Shown: piece after piece, positions 39,005-46,478 of the stretch | Layout of the letters: each line of letters starts with the position of its first letter | How positions within the stretch are numbered: position 1 is the first letter of the stretch | Assembly (NCBI RefSeq): GCF_036173125.1 | Contig: NZ_CP108054.1 | Location: 6,663,001 to 6,727,000, forward strand | Length of the DNA: 64,000 bases | Reading direction: 5' to 3' | From: Streptomyces sp. NBC_00286 | GTDB taxonomy: Bacteria; Actinomycetota; Actinomycetes; Streptomycetales; Streptomycetaceae | The notes under the pieces: generated by a model | Told to the model about the DNA's origin: nothing | Seen by the model: the letters and a program-made list of their open reading frames with translations, nothing else | The model's database searches: none | Translations under genes and position numbers: made by a program

Positions 39005-39813
39005 GCGGGCGGCGCAGCCAGGTGCGGGTGCCGACGGGCGGCACCACGCTCAAGGCCGAGGTCACCGGTGCCGGCGAGCCGGTCGTGATGGTGATGGGCA
39101 GCGGCGCGGCCGGACGGGTCTGGCACCTCCACCAGGTGCCGGCGCTGGTGGCGGCCGGATACCAGGTCGTGACGTTCGACAGCCGTGGCCTGTCGCCCGA
39201 GGACACCGGTGACTTCACCCTGGCGGACATGGTCGACGACACCATCGCGCTGATCGAGCACTTCGGATTCACCCGCTGCCGGCTGGTGGGGTTCTCGCTC
39301 GGCGCGATGATCGTTCAGGAGCTGCTGGTCAGGCGGCCCGATCTGGTCGGCCGGGCCGTACTGATGGCCACGCGCGGCCGGACCGACGCCATGCGCCTGG
39401 CCCTGTCACGGGCCGAGCGGGACCTGTACGACGCCAAGGTGGAACTGCCCGCCGGGTACCGCGCGACGGTTCAGATGATGCGCTACCTGAGCCATCGCAC
39501 GGTGGACGACGAGGATGCCGCGCGCTTCTGGCTGGAGGTCTTCGAGATCCCCGAGGGGACCATGCCCGGGCTGCGGCGCCAGCTGGAACTCGACGAGCTC
39601 CCGGACCGGTTGCCGGCTTATCGCACCATCTCCACACCCACCCTGGTGATGGGCTTCGCAGACGACCTACTCTGCCCGCCGCACATGGTCCGCGAGGTCG
39701 CCGACGCCATTCCGGGCGCCCGGTACCTGGAGGTCGTCGGCTGCGGGCATCTCGGCTACATGGAGCAGTCCGGGCAGGTGAACCGCCACCTGCTGGAGTT
39801 CCTGGTTTCCTGA
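39001..39813 (+). CDS. Alpha/beta-fold hydrolase
   Basis: This is a 270-residue alpha/beta hydrolase. The nucleophile elbow is GFSLGA (Ser99), an acid lies in FADDLL (Asp221 or 222), and the last histidine is in GCGHLGYME (His250). The GTG start overlaps the stop of the exporter gene (GTGA), so the two are translationally coupled. Possible roles are an editing (type II) thioesterase or a tailoring hydrolase. It lacks the length and motifs that would fix either. It is the last gene that is clearly part of the NRPS operon. Confidence 0.88.
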   Translation: MSGRRSQVRVPTGGTTLKAEVTGAGEPVVMVMGSGAAGRVWHLHQVPALVAAGYQVVTFDSRGLSPEDTGDFTLADMVDDTIALIEHFGFTRCRLVGFSLGAMIVQELLVRRPDLVGRAVLMATRGRTDAMRLALSRAERDLYDAKVELPAGYRATVQMMRYLSHRTVDDEDAARFWLEVFEIPEGTMPGLRRQLELDELPDRLPAYRTISTPTLVMGFADDLLCPPHMVREVADAIPGARYLEVVGCGHLGYMEQSGQVNRHLLEFLVS

Positions 39814-39846
39814 CGCCGCCTCCTCCCCCTCGGGCGTCAACCACGT

Positions 39847-39868
39847 TTGACACCCGAGGGGGTGTCAA
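39847..39868. repeat. Inverted repeat overlapping the promoter (probable operator)
   Basis: TTGACACCC and GGGTGTCAA form perfect nine-base arms around a four-base centre. The left arm includes the -35 box and the right arm fills the spacer. A repressor here would block the promoter. The small HTH protein encoded just downstream is the obvious candidate. A hairpin ending the upstream operon is an alternative, but no T tract follows. Confidence 0.65.
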
Positions 39869-39875
39869 CTAAAGT
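39847..39875 (+). promoter_or_regulatory. Near-consensus promoter giving a leaderless transcript
   Basis: TTGACA (39847-39852), a 17-base spacer and TAAAGT (39870-39875) form a strong housekeeping-type promoter, rare at this quality in such GC-rich DNA. Seven bases after the -10 box lies the A of the ATG at 39883. The transcript should therefore begin at the start codon, and no ribosome binding site is seen. Confidence 0.72.
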
Positions 39876-39882
39876 TGCGTCC

Positions 39883-40119
39883 ATGGACAGCGACGAGCTC
39901 ACCGGGCTTGCACAACGCACCGGAGACGGCGATCCGATCGAGGCTCTGGCCGCGATCGCCGAACTGCGGAAGGTGCTGGAACGTCAGGAGGCGGTGCTGG
40001 TCAGAAGGGCACGCACTCAGGGCAGGAGTTGGGCCCGGATCGCCGAGGTCCTCGGCGTGAGCAGGCAGGCCGTGCACAAGAAGCACGGAGGCCGCAGGCT
40101 CTTCCGCAGCGACGACTGA
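39883..40119 (+). CDS. Small HTH DNA-binding protein
   Basis: This protein has 78 residues. An N-terminal helical part (ALAAIAELRKVLERQEAVLVRRAR) leads to a helix-turn-helix, RSWARIAEVLGVSRQAVHKKHG. Short actinobacterial HTH proteins of this shape are common and often control themselves or the next gene. The ATG at 39883 is preferred over an upstream in-frame codon because that codon lies inside the promoter. The operator-like inverted repeat fits autoregulation. The gene may also influence the MoxR operon that begins 89 bases downstream. Confidence 0.8.
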   Translation: MDSDELTGLAQRTGDGDPIEALAAIAELRKVLERQEAVLVRRARTQGRSWARIAEVLGVSRQAVHKKHGGRRLFRSDD

Positions 40120-40208
40120 ACACTCCCTCATCACCGGCCGCTTCGAGCCGCACGGGCGCGGAGGCGGTTACTCGGCATGCCCGAACACAGACTTCTGGAG
40201 GTTCGTGA

Positions 40209-41297
40209 ATGGCTCACCAGTCAGTCGTCCAGGACGCCGTCGCGATCGCGGTGACGGCGAACCTGCCGGTCATCCTCTGGGGTGCCCCTGGAACCGGAAA
40301 GACCTCATCGGTGATCGCCCTGGCCGAAGCCATGGACCTGCCCGCCGAGGTGGTCATCGGCTCCATTCGAGAACCGAGCGACTTCTCCGGGCTGCCCGTC
40401 ATCCGTGACGGGACCACGTGGTTCGCCCCGCCGCGCTGGGCCGAACGGCTGGCCGCGGGCGGTTCGGGCCTGCTGTTCCTCGACGAGCTGACCACCGCTC
40501 CGCCGGCCGTGCAGGCCGCGATGCTGCGGGTCGTGCTCGAACGCACCGTCGGCGACCTGCGGCTGCCCGATGCCGTGCGGATCGTGGCCGCCGCCAACCC
40601 GCCCGAGCAGGCCGCCGACGGCTGGGACCTGTCCGCCCCGCTGGCCAACCGGCTGATCCACCTGGACTGGCAGGTCGAGGCGGCCGACATCGCCGCAGGA
40701 TTCGCCGGCGGATTCACCGTTCCCGCCTTCGTGCACAAGGACCCGCCGCCGGAGGCTACCGTCGCCCGCGCCAGGTCCCTGGTCGGCGCCTTCCTGCGGG
40801 TCCGTCCCGAACTGGTCGTGGCCGTGCCGGACGGAGCGGACCGGGCGGGGCGCGGATGGCCGAGCCCCAGAACCTGGGAGATGGCCGCCAAGGCCGTCGC
40901 CGCCTGCGAGCATGCCGGCGCCCGTCCGGAGGTGGAGGCCGCGCTCGTCCTGGGCGCCGTCGGTGACGCCGCCGGGTTCGAACTGGTCACCTGGCTGCGC
41001 AGCCTCGACCTGCCCGACCCGGAGACCCTGCTCACCGACCCGTGGGCCCCGCTGCCGGAACGCCTGGACCAGTTGCACGCCCTGCTTGGGGCGCTCGTCG
41101 CGCATGTACGTGCCGACGGCGGCCGGGACACCTGGGAACGGGCCTGGTCGGTCATCGCGCGGGTGGCCAAGTCGGCCCCCGACGTGGCGGCCGGCTCGGC
41201 CAGGGCCCTGGTGGCCGGCAGGCCCGAGGGCGCCGCGCCGCCCGCCGCGATGCTCGAACTGGCGCCCATCCTGCGGGTGGCGGGCCTGCTGCCATGA
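40209..41297 (+). CDS. MoxR-type AAA+ ATPase
   Basis: This is a 362-residue AAA+ ATPase of the MoxR type. Walker A is GAPGTGKT (residues 25-32), Walker B LLFLDE (Asp92-Glu93), and a sensor region reads VRIVAAANPPE. Such ATPases usually remodel or activate a partner with a VWA domain, and here that partner is the next gene, overlapping by four bases (ATGA). A strong GGAGG site lies at 40197-40201. The C-terminal part (about 180-362) is helical and specific to this lineage. The substrate is unknown. The operon is cytoplasmic, as no signal or membrane segment is seen. Confidence 0.9.
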   Translation: MAHQSVVQDAVAIAVTANLPVILWGAPGTGKTSSVIALAEAMDLPAEVVIGSIREPSDFSGLPVIRDGTTWFAPPRWAERLAAGGSGLLFLDELTTAPPAVQAAMLRVVLERTVGDLRLPDAVRIVAAANPPEQAADGWDLSAPLANRLIHLDWQVEAADIAAGFAGGFTVPAFVHKDPPPEATVARARSLVGAFLRVRPELVVAVPDGADRAGRGWPSPRTWEMAAKAVAACEHAGARPEVEAALVLGAVGDAAGFELVTWLRSLDLPDPETLLTDPWAPLPERLDQLHALLGALVAHVRADGGRDTWERAWSVIARVAKSAPDVAAGSARALVAGRPEGAAPPAAMLELAPILRVAGLLP

Positions 41298-42607
41298 ACC
41301 CCGGCACGGCAACGGACGAGGTCATGGCCAAGTTCGCGGGCGCACGCCTGTGGGCCTGCCACCAGGCCCCCTACCTCGCCAATGCGATCTTCGCCCTCAC
41401 ACCTGCCCTCCTCGAACCCGGCACGGACCCCGACACCGGTGCCTGGGTGCCCGACCCCGGGCTGGCCGCCTTCCCGGCCAACACGAACTGGGTCGTGCAC
41501 ATCGACCCGGCGACCGTTCTCGCCAACCCCGTCGAGCGCACGGGGTGGTGGCTGCTGCACCAGGTCGGGCACCTGGTCAGGGGCCACGCCGCCAGGTCCC
41601 CGGTACGTCCCGCCCCCGGAGCCACGGGCCCCACGCACGCCATGGGCCTCGAGGGGCAGCGCGACAGCGCCGCCCACCGCTGGAACCAGGCAGCGGACGC
41701 CGAGATCAACGACGATCTGGAGACGGAGGGGCTCACTGGTCCCGACGGCGTCATCTCACCGCGCGAACTGGGCCTGCCGGGCAACCGGATGGCCGAGGAG
41801 TACCTGAGCCTGCTCGATGTGCTCGACGACGCCCTGGTCCGCGGCGGCACGTCCCTGTCCGACGCCGTGGACTGCGGAAGCGCCGCCGACGGCATCGAAC
41901 GGCCCTGGGACCGGGCGGGCGGCGCGGGACTGTCCGAGCTGGAACGGGAGATGCTGGAACGCTCGCTCGCGGCCGGGATCCAGGAGCGGGCCAGCGCGCG
42001 CAGCGACGTGCCCGGCGGCTGGGTGCGCTGGGCCGAGGCAAGACTCCGGCCCCAGATCGACTGGCGCGCGCAGGTCGGCTCGCTCATCCGCAAGGGGCTG
42101 ACCGAGACATCCGGCCGGGTCGACTTCAGCTACCGCCGCCCGTCACGGCGGGCGGCCGCCTACGGCGACTTCGTGACGCCCGCCATGACCCGTCCGGTGC
42201 CGGAGACGGCTCTGGTGCTCGACACGTCCGGCAGCGTGACCGCACCGGTGCTCGAACGCCTGGTCGGTGAGGTCACGGGCATCATCGACAAGGTCAGCGG
42301 GCCCGGCCGCAGGCTCCGCGTCCTGTGCTGCGACACCAAGGCGCATCCCGTGCAGGAGATCAGGAAGGCCGCGGAACTCCGGCTGGTCGGAGGCGGCGGT
42401 ACCGACATGCGGGCCGGCATCGAGGCGGCCATGGAGCTGCGGCCCGCCCCCGACCTGGTGCTCGTCATGACCGACGGCCAGACGCCCTGGCCCGAGCGCA
42501 GACCGCCCGCGAAGGTGCTGGTCTGTCTGATCGGGGACGACGGCCGGGCCCCCGACTGGGCGGCCCGGGTCCGTATCCCCGCAGACGTGGAGGAGAAAGA
42601 ACGATGA
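41294..42607 (+). CDS. VWA protein with degenerate N-terminal metallopeptidase motif
   Basis: This 437-residue protein resembles the DUF2201-type proteins that pair with MoxR ATPases. The N-terminal half carries His89-Gln-x-x-His93 followed by RGH98 and NQAADAEINDDL, where the family normally has HExxH; the catalytic Glu is Gln here. The C-terminal VWA domain has an intact metal-ion site: D310-T-S312-G-S314, Thr370 in GGGGTDM and Asp394 in MTDGQ. It should bind a divalent metal and a partner ligand. The ATG overlaps the ATPase stop, and its own stop overlaps the next start, so the three genes are made together. Peptidase activity is doubtful. Confidence 0.88.
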   Translation: MNPGTATDEVMAKFAGARLWACHQAPYLANAIFALTPALLEPGTDPDTGAWVPDPGLAAFPANTNWVVHIDPATVLANPVERTGWWLLHQVGHLVRGHAARSPVRPAPGATGPTHAMGLEGQRDSAAHRWNQAADAEINDDLETEGLTGPDGVISPRELGLPGNRMAEEYLSLLDVLDDALVRGGTSLSDAVDCGSAADGIERPWDRAGGAGLSELEREMLERSLAAGIQERASARSDVPGGWVRWAEARLRPQIDWRAQVGSLIRKGLTETSGRVDFSYRRPSRRAAAYGDFVTPAMTRPVPETALVLDTSGSVTAPVLERLVGEVTGIIDKVSGPGRRLRVLCCDTKAHPVQEIRKAAELRLVGGGGTDMRAGIEAAMELRPAPDLVLVMTDGQTPWPERRPPAKVLVCLIGDDGRAPDWAARVRIPADVEEKER

Positions 42608-43401
42608 ACGTCGCCTTCTTCGAGGAAGATCCGGACGAGCCGGAGGAGCCGGGCCGGCGGTCGGACCAGGGGGCGCCCGCTCCCGAACCGCTGCACGCCT
42701 GGCGGGAGCGCGGCTACGCGGTCGGCGAGGCCCGCCGGTGGATCGCCGAGGGGTTCGGGCTCGACGACGCCGACCGCTGGCGCACCTCGGGCGTGTACAA
42801 GCCCGACGAAGCGCGTGAATGGCGCACGGCGGGTGCCACCCCGTACACCGTCGACAGGATGCTGCGCGCCGGGATGACCCCGCGCGACGCCGTCCGCTGG
42901 CGGGAGTTCGGTGTCCCCGCGGCCGAGGCCGCGGAACGGCACCTGGCCGGAGAGGACCCCCGCCCCCAGCGGTGGACCGAGCGGCTGCGCCCGGGCCGGT
43001 CCCGCCGGGGCGTCGGCCGCACCCTGGACGAACAGGAAGCCGCCACGATGCGGGCGATGCTGCGCGCCGGTATCCCGGCGGAGAAGGCCAGGCCGTACAT
43101 CGACCTCGGCTGGCACGGCACCGAAGCCGTCGCCTGGGCCGAACGGTCGCTCGACGCCGGAGAGGCCAAGCTCTTCCACGCCCTCGGGTTCTCCCCGGCG
43201 GAGGCCCAACGTGTGGCCGCGAAGGGCGCGGACGCCATCTCGGTGATGACCGACTGGTGGCGCGCGGGCGTACCCATCGACGAGGTCTCGGCCTGGTGCG
43301 GGGCGGGCTTCACCGCCGAAGAGACAGCGGACCTGCGCCGCCAGGGCGTCGATGTGGAGCAGGCGAGGGTGATGCGTGCCCTCACCGACAGCGACGGGTG
43401 A
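42604..43401 (+). CDS. Protein of short W-x-x-x-G helical repeats, MoxR/VWA partner
   Basis: I do not recognise this 265-residue protein. After an acidic, proline-rich start (1-30) nearly the whole chain is made of units of about 12-15 residues. Each has an aromatic or Leu, a Gly three to four residues later, and then E/D-A-x-x. Examples are AWRERGYAVGEA, WIAEGFGLDDADR, WRTSGVYKPDEARE, WREFGVPAAEA, MLRAGIPAEKA, ALGFSPAEAQ, WWRAGVPIDEV and WCGAGFTAEE. I count about 14. A basic linker at about 118-145 splits two blocks. A helical solenoid that binds protein or nucleic acid is likely. The ATGA overlap with the VWA gene ties it to that system. Confidence 0.82.
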   Translation: MNVAFFEEDPDEPEEPGRRSDQGAPAPEPLHAWRERGYAVGEARRWIAEGFGLDDADRWRTSGVYKPDEAREWRTAGATPYTVDRMLRAGMTPRDAVRWREFGVPAAEAAERHLAGEDPRPQRWTERLRPGRSRRGVGRTLDEQEAATMRAMLRAGIPAEKARPYIDLGWHGTEAVAWAERSLDAGEAKLFHALGFSPAEAQRVAAKGADAISVMTDWWRAGVPIDEVSAWCGAGFTAEETADLRRQGVDVEQARVMRALTDSDG

Positions 43402-43437
43402 GCCACGGCGAACTCGTCCCGTAGGAAAGGAAAATGA

Positions 43438-44376
43438 GTGATCGAGGCGTTACATCTCAGCAAACGGTACGGCGAACGTCTGGCGGTCGACGACCTGTCG
43501 TTCGAAGTGCTCCCCGGCAGGGTGACCGGTTTCCTCGGACCCAACGGCGCGGGGAAGTCCACGACGATGCGCATGATCGTCGGGCTGGACGCCCCGTCCG
43601 GCGGCTCGGTGACGGTCTGCGGGCAGCCCTACACCCGGCACGGCAGCCCGCTGTCTACGGTCGGCGCGTTGCTGGACGCCCGGGCCGTCCACGGCGGCAG
43701 AAGCGCCTACGACCATCTGCTCTCGCTCGCTCACACCCACGGTCTGCGACGACGGCGCGTGCAAGAGGTGCTGGAACTCGTCGGGCTCGCCGAGGTCTCC
43801 CGCAGGCCGGTGCGGGGCTTCTCCCTGGGCATGTCACAGCGCCTGGGCATCGCGGTGGCGCTCCTCGGCGATCCGGAGGTGCTGCTCTTCGACGAACCCG
43901 TCAACGGGCTGGATCCCGAAGGGATCGTGTGGATCCGCGGCCTGATGCGGGAACTGGCGGCGCAGGGCCGCACGGTGCTGGTCTCCAGCCACTTGATGTC
44001 CGAGATGGAGCACACCGCCGACGACCTCGTCGTGATCGGCAAGGGCAGGCTCATCTCGTCCTGCACCGTCGACGAGTTCATCGAGCGCAACTGCCGGACG
44101 GAGGTGCGGGTGACCACCCCGGAGCCGGCCCGGCTCGTCGCGCTTCTCGAGGAGCACGGCGGCACCGTACGGTCCGAGCCCGACGGTTCGCTGGTCGTCG
44201 GCGGGTTGGACGCCGTGCGCGTCGGGGATCTGGCGTTCGACGGTGCGATCCGCATCCACCAGCTCGTCTCGGTGCAGGCCTCGCTCGAAGCGGCGTTCAT
44301 GGAGCTCACCAGGTCGAGCGTCGAGTACCAGGCGAGCACGTCCGTCGGAGCACCGGAAGCGGAGGTGCGGTCATGA
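43438..44376 (+). CDS. ABC transporter ATP-binding protein
   Basis: This is a 312-residue ATPase of the drug/antibiotic-resistance class. Walker A is GPNGAGKST (near residue 35), the signature FSLGMSQRLGIA, and Walker B VLLFDEPVNGLDP, followed by SSHLMSEME. The GTG at 43438 follows AGGAAAGG (43423-43430). An ATG four bases upstream opens only a spurious frame. The stop overlaps the permease start (ATGA). It is separated from the MoxR operon by 36 bases, so read-through transcription is possible. Export of an antibiotic or membrane protection is the usual role. Confidence 0.92.
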   Translation: MIEALHLSKRYGERLAVDDLSFEVLPGRVTGFLGPNGAGKSTTMRMIVGLDAPSGGSVTVCGQPYTRHGSPLSTVGALLDARAVHGGRSAYDHLLSLAHTHGLRRRRVQEVLELVGLAEVSRRPVRGFSLGMSQRLGIAVALLGDPEVLLFDEPVNGLDPEGIVWIRGLMRELAAQGRTVLVSSHLMSEMEHTADDLVVIGKGRLISSCTVDEFIERNCRTEVRVTTPEPARLVALLEEHGGTVRSEPDGSLVVGGLDAVRVGDLAFDGAIRIHQLVSVQASLEAAFMELTRSSVEYQASTSVGAPEAEVRS

Positions 44377-45236
44377 AGCCCGCCGCTGCCGCTGCCCCCG
44401 AAGCACGCGCCGCGACCCTGACGTTCGGCGGCGTGCTCCGGTCGGAGTGGACGAAGATCCGGTCGCTGCGGTCGACCGTGTGGACGCTCGTCGCCACCGT
44501 GGTCCTCACCATCGGGACCAGCGCCCTGCTCGCCTGGGCCGTCTCGGCGCATCTCGAGCCGTCGTTCCTGGCCGACGTCGACCCGGTCCGCGACAGCATG
44601 TCCGGGCTGATGTTCGGTCAGCTGACCGTCGCGGTGATCGGCGCCATGGCCATCACCTCCGAATACTCGACCGGAACGATCCGCACCACCCTCACTGTGG
44701 TCCCGCGGCGCGTCACCGTCCTCACCGCGAAGCTGACCGTCCTGGCGTGCGTGGCGCTCGTCTGCGGACTGCTCTGCAGCTTCGTCTCGTTCTTCATCGG
44801 CCAGAGCTTCTTCGCCAACGCCACGGTCACCGACCGGGACGGCGCCGCCGACACCGTCACCCACCTCGACCTGCACGTCGCGCTGACCGACCCCGGCGTG
44901 CTGCGCGCCGTCGTCGGAGGAGGCCTGTATCTGGCCGCCGGCGGCCTCCTCGCGCTGGCCCTCGGCGCCCTGCTGCGGAACACCGCGGCGGCGATCTCGA
45001 CGGCGATCGGCCTGCTGTTCGTCGTCCCGCTCCTGGCGAACTTCCTGCCGTCCGCGTGGGAGGCCCACGTCGTCAAGTGGCTCCCCACGAACGCCGGATC
45101 CGCCATCTGGAGCCTCCGCCCCACCACCGGCGACAACCCGATGCTCGGCCCCTGGACCGGCTACGGGGTCTTCGTCGCCTACGTCCTGACCGCCCTGCTG
45201 GCAGCCGCGGTGCTGCTCCGCAGGCGAGACACCTGA
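44373..45236 (+). CDS. ABC transporter permease
   Basis: This 287-residue membrane protein is the partner of the ATPase before it. It opens with the SEWTKIRSLRSTVWTL signature of this permease family and has about six hydrophobic segments, including IGAMAITSEYSTGTIRTTL. The start overlaps the ATPase stop. It ends in a short basic tail (LRRRDT). The pair forms a classic two-gene exporter, possibly giving resistance to the peptide made by the upstream cluster, though it is not within the NRPS operon proper. Confidence 0.9.
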   Translation: MKPAAAAAPEARAATLTFGGVLRSEWTKIRSLRSTVWTLVATVVLTIGTSALLAWAVSAHLEPSFLADVDPVRDSMSGLMFGQLTVAVIGAMAITSEYSTGTIRTTLTVVPRRVTVLTAKLTVLACVALVCGLLCSFVSFFIGQSFFANATVTDRDGAADTVTHLDLHVALTDPGVLRAVVGGGLYLAAGGLLALALGALLRNTAAAISTAIGLLFVVPLLANFLPSAWEAHVVKWLPTNAGSAIWSLRPTTGDNPMLGPWTGYGVFVAYVLTALLAAAVLLRRRDT

Positions 45237-45269
45237 CATCCCCCCGGCCGAACCACGCAGGAGCAAGCA

Positions 45270-45767
45270 GTGAGCTTTTCTTCCTACCCCCAGGAACCGC
45301 AGACCCCCACCGGATACCGTGCGGCCCCGCCGTCGGTTCTGACCGCGGCCAAACTCATGTACGCGGGCGCCGTGCTCTCCCTGTGCGAGATCATCGTCGT
45401 GATCAGCACCGCCGACGAGCTCAGCGGCGACCTGTCGGGATCCGGTGACTCGGGCACCGAGGTCTCCAGCGGTCTCGTCATCGGCTCCGGCATCGTCTTC
45501 AGCCTGATCGGCGCGGCCCTCTGGCTGTGGATGGCCTGGGCCGCCAAGGCCGGCCACAACTGGGCCCGCGTCACTTCCGCCGTCCTCTTCGCCATCGCCA
45601 CCGTCATGACCCTCATCAGCCTGGCCGACCCGACCGGCGCCCTCTCCGTGGTCCTCGCCGTCGTCTCCTGGCTGGTCGGCCTGGCCGCGCTGATCCTCCT
45701 CTACAGGCGCGACTCCCGCCCCCACTTCACCCGGCCGGCCACCGGCGCGGACGCGCCCCACATGTAG
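45270..45767 (+). CDS. Small integral membrane protein of unknown function
   Basis: This protein has 165 residues with a proline-rich cytoplasmic start (about 1-22) and four hydrophobic segments (about residues 25-47, 68-92, 97-115 and 120-143), then a basic tail. The GTG at 45270 is supported by AGGAG ten bases upstream. It follows the ABC permease by 33 bases and may be the last gene of that operon. Small four-helix proteins of this type are common in Streptomyces; I cannot give a function. The next gene is convergent, 54 bases away. Confidence 0.78.
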   Translation: MSFSSYPQEPQTPTGYRAAPPSVLTAAKLMYAGAVLSLCEIIVVISTADELSGDLSGSGDSGTEVSSGLVIGSGIVFSLIGAALWLWMAWAAKAGHNWARVTSAVLFAIATVMTLISLADPTGALSVVLAVVSWLVGLAALILLYRRDSRPHFTRPATGADAPHM

Positions 45768-45821
45768 CCGCCGGCGCAAGCCCCGGGCGTCCAGAACTCT
45801 GCCGGAGAGACGCTGGGCGCC

Positions 45822-46478
45822 TCACAGGAGCCCCGCCTTGATGGCCAGGACGACCGCCGAGGTGCGGTTCGGTGTGTTGAGCTTGGTGAGCACGGAACCG
45901 ACCAGCCGTTTGGCGCCATGCTCGGAGATGTCCAGCCGCCTGCCGATCTGCTTGTTGCTCAGACCTTCAGCGAGCAGATGGAGCACACCGGTTTCGCGCG
46001 AAGTGAGCGTGGCCGCCAGGGTGGGGCTCTCCATGGCCCGGCTCATCAGCATGCGGCCCACACTGAGCGGCATGAGCATCTGCCCTGACACGACCTGGGA
46101 CAGGGCCTGGCCCAGAGCCTCCACCGTGAGTCCCGTCCGCATCAGATAGCTGTCGGCGGGATAATCGGAGAAGAGGTCCACCTCCGAGCCCAGCTCGGGT
46201 TCCTCGAGGATCATGAGCACCCGCGGTGCGCTGAAGCCGCCCCAGCCCACATCTTTTGAACCGTGGAATCGATTGGAACTGGTCACTACGAACAAATCAA
46301 GCGAAACTGCGGGCGCCACTGGCTGATGGTTCGAGAAGTCCTCAGGAGGGATTATTTCGACCATGCATGAGATCTGCGACAAGAGCGAGGCCAGGCCCGC
46401 CCGAAGCACATCATCTTCGATGTAGAGGCCAATCTTTAGACCTTCGCCCGATTTATCGACTTTTCCATTCCCCGTCAT
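45822..46478 (-). CDS. LuxR-type transcriptional regulator with atypical receiver
   Basis: This 218-residue protein has a clear C-terminal LuxR helix-turn-helix (about 155-218: LTSRETGVLHLLAEGLSNKQIGRRL). The N-terminal 125 residues are shaped like a response-regulator receiver (KIGLYIEDD at the start), but the strand that should end in the phosphorylated Asp reads LDLFVVTSS, and the switch Lys is Arg (SYLMRTG). It probably does not rely on phosphorylation. It is the only obvious regulator near the NRPS cluster and faces away from a 670-base gap. Direct control of the cluster is an inference. Confidence 0.85.
   Translation of the reverse strand: MTGNGKVDKSGEGLKIGLYIEDDVLRAGLASLLSQISCMVEIIPPEDFSNHQPVAPAVSLDLFVVTSSNRFHGSKDVGWGGFSAPRVLMILEEPELGSEVDLFSDYPADSYLMRTGLTVEALGQALSQVVSGQMLMPLSVGRMLMSRAMESPTLAATLTSRETGVLHLLAEGLSNKQIGRRLDISEHGAKRLVGSVLTKLNTPNRTSAVVLAIKAGLL

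Noticed and set aside
41042..41293. Upstream extension of the VWA gene
   Set aside because: The extension lies inside the MoxR gene and is a shadow. The ATG at 41294 gives the family-like start and the ATGA overlap.
40214..41677. Minus-strand open frame of 487 codons opposite the MoxR gene
   Set aside because: Low-complexity Ser/Arg-rich translation, with a well-supported ATPase on the other strand.
43434..45236. A 600-codon frame starting at an ATG four bases before the ABC ATPase start
   Set aside because: In its first part it reads an Arg/Pro-rich shadow; only the last 287 codons are the true permease, which has its own ATG at 44373.
45768..45821. Possible terminator between the convergent membrane-protein and LuxR genes
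   Set aside because: Only a five-base stem (GCGTC/GACGC) with a long loop was found; too weak to call.
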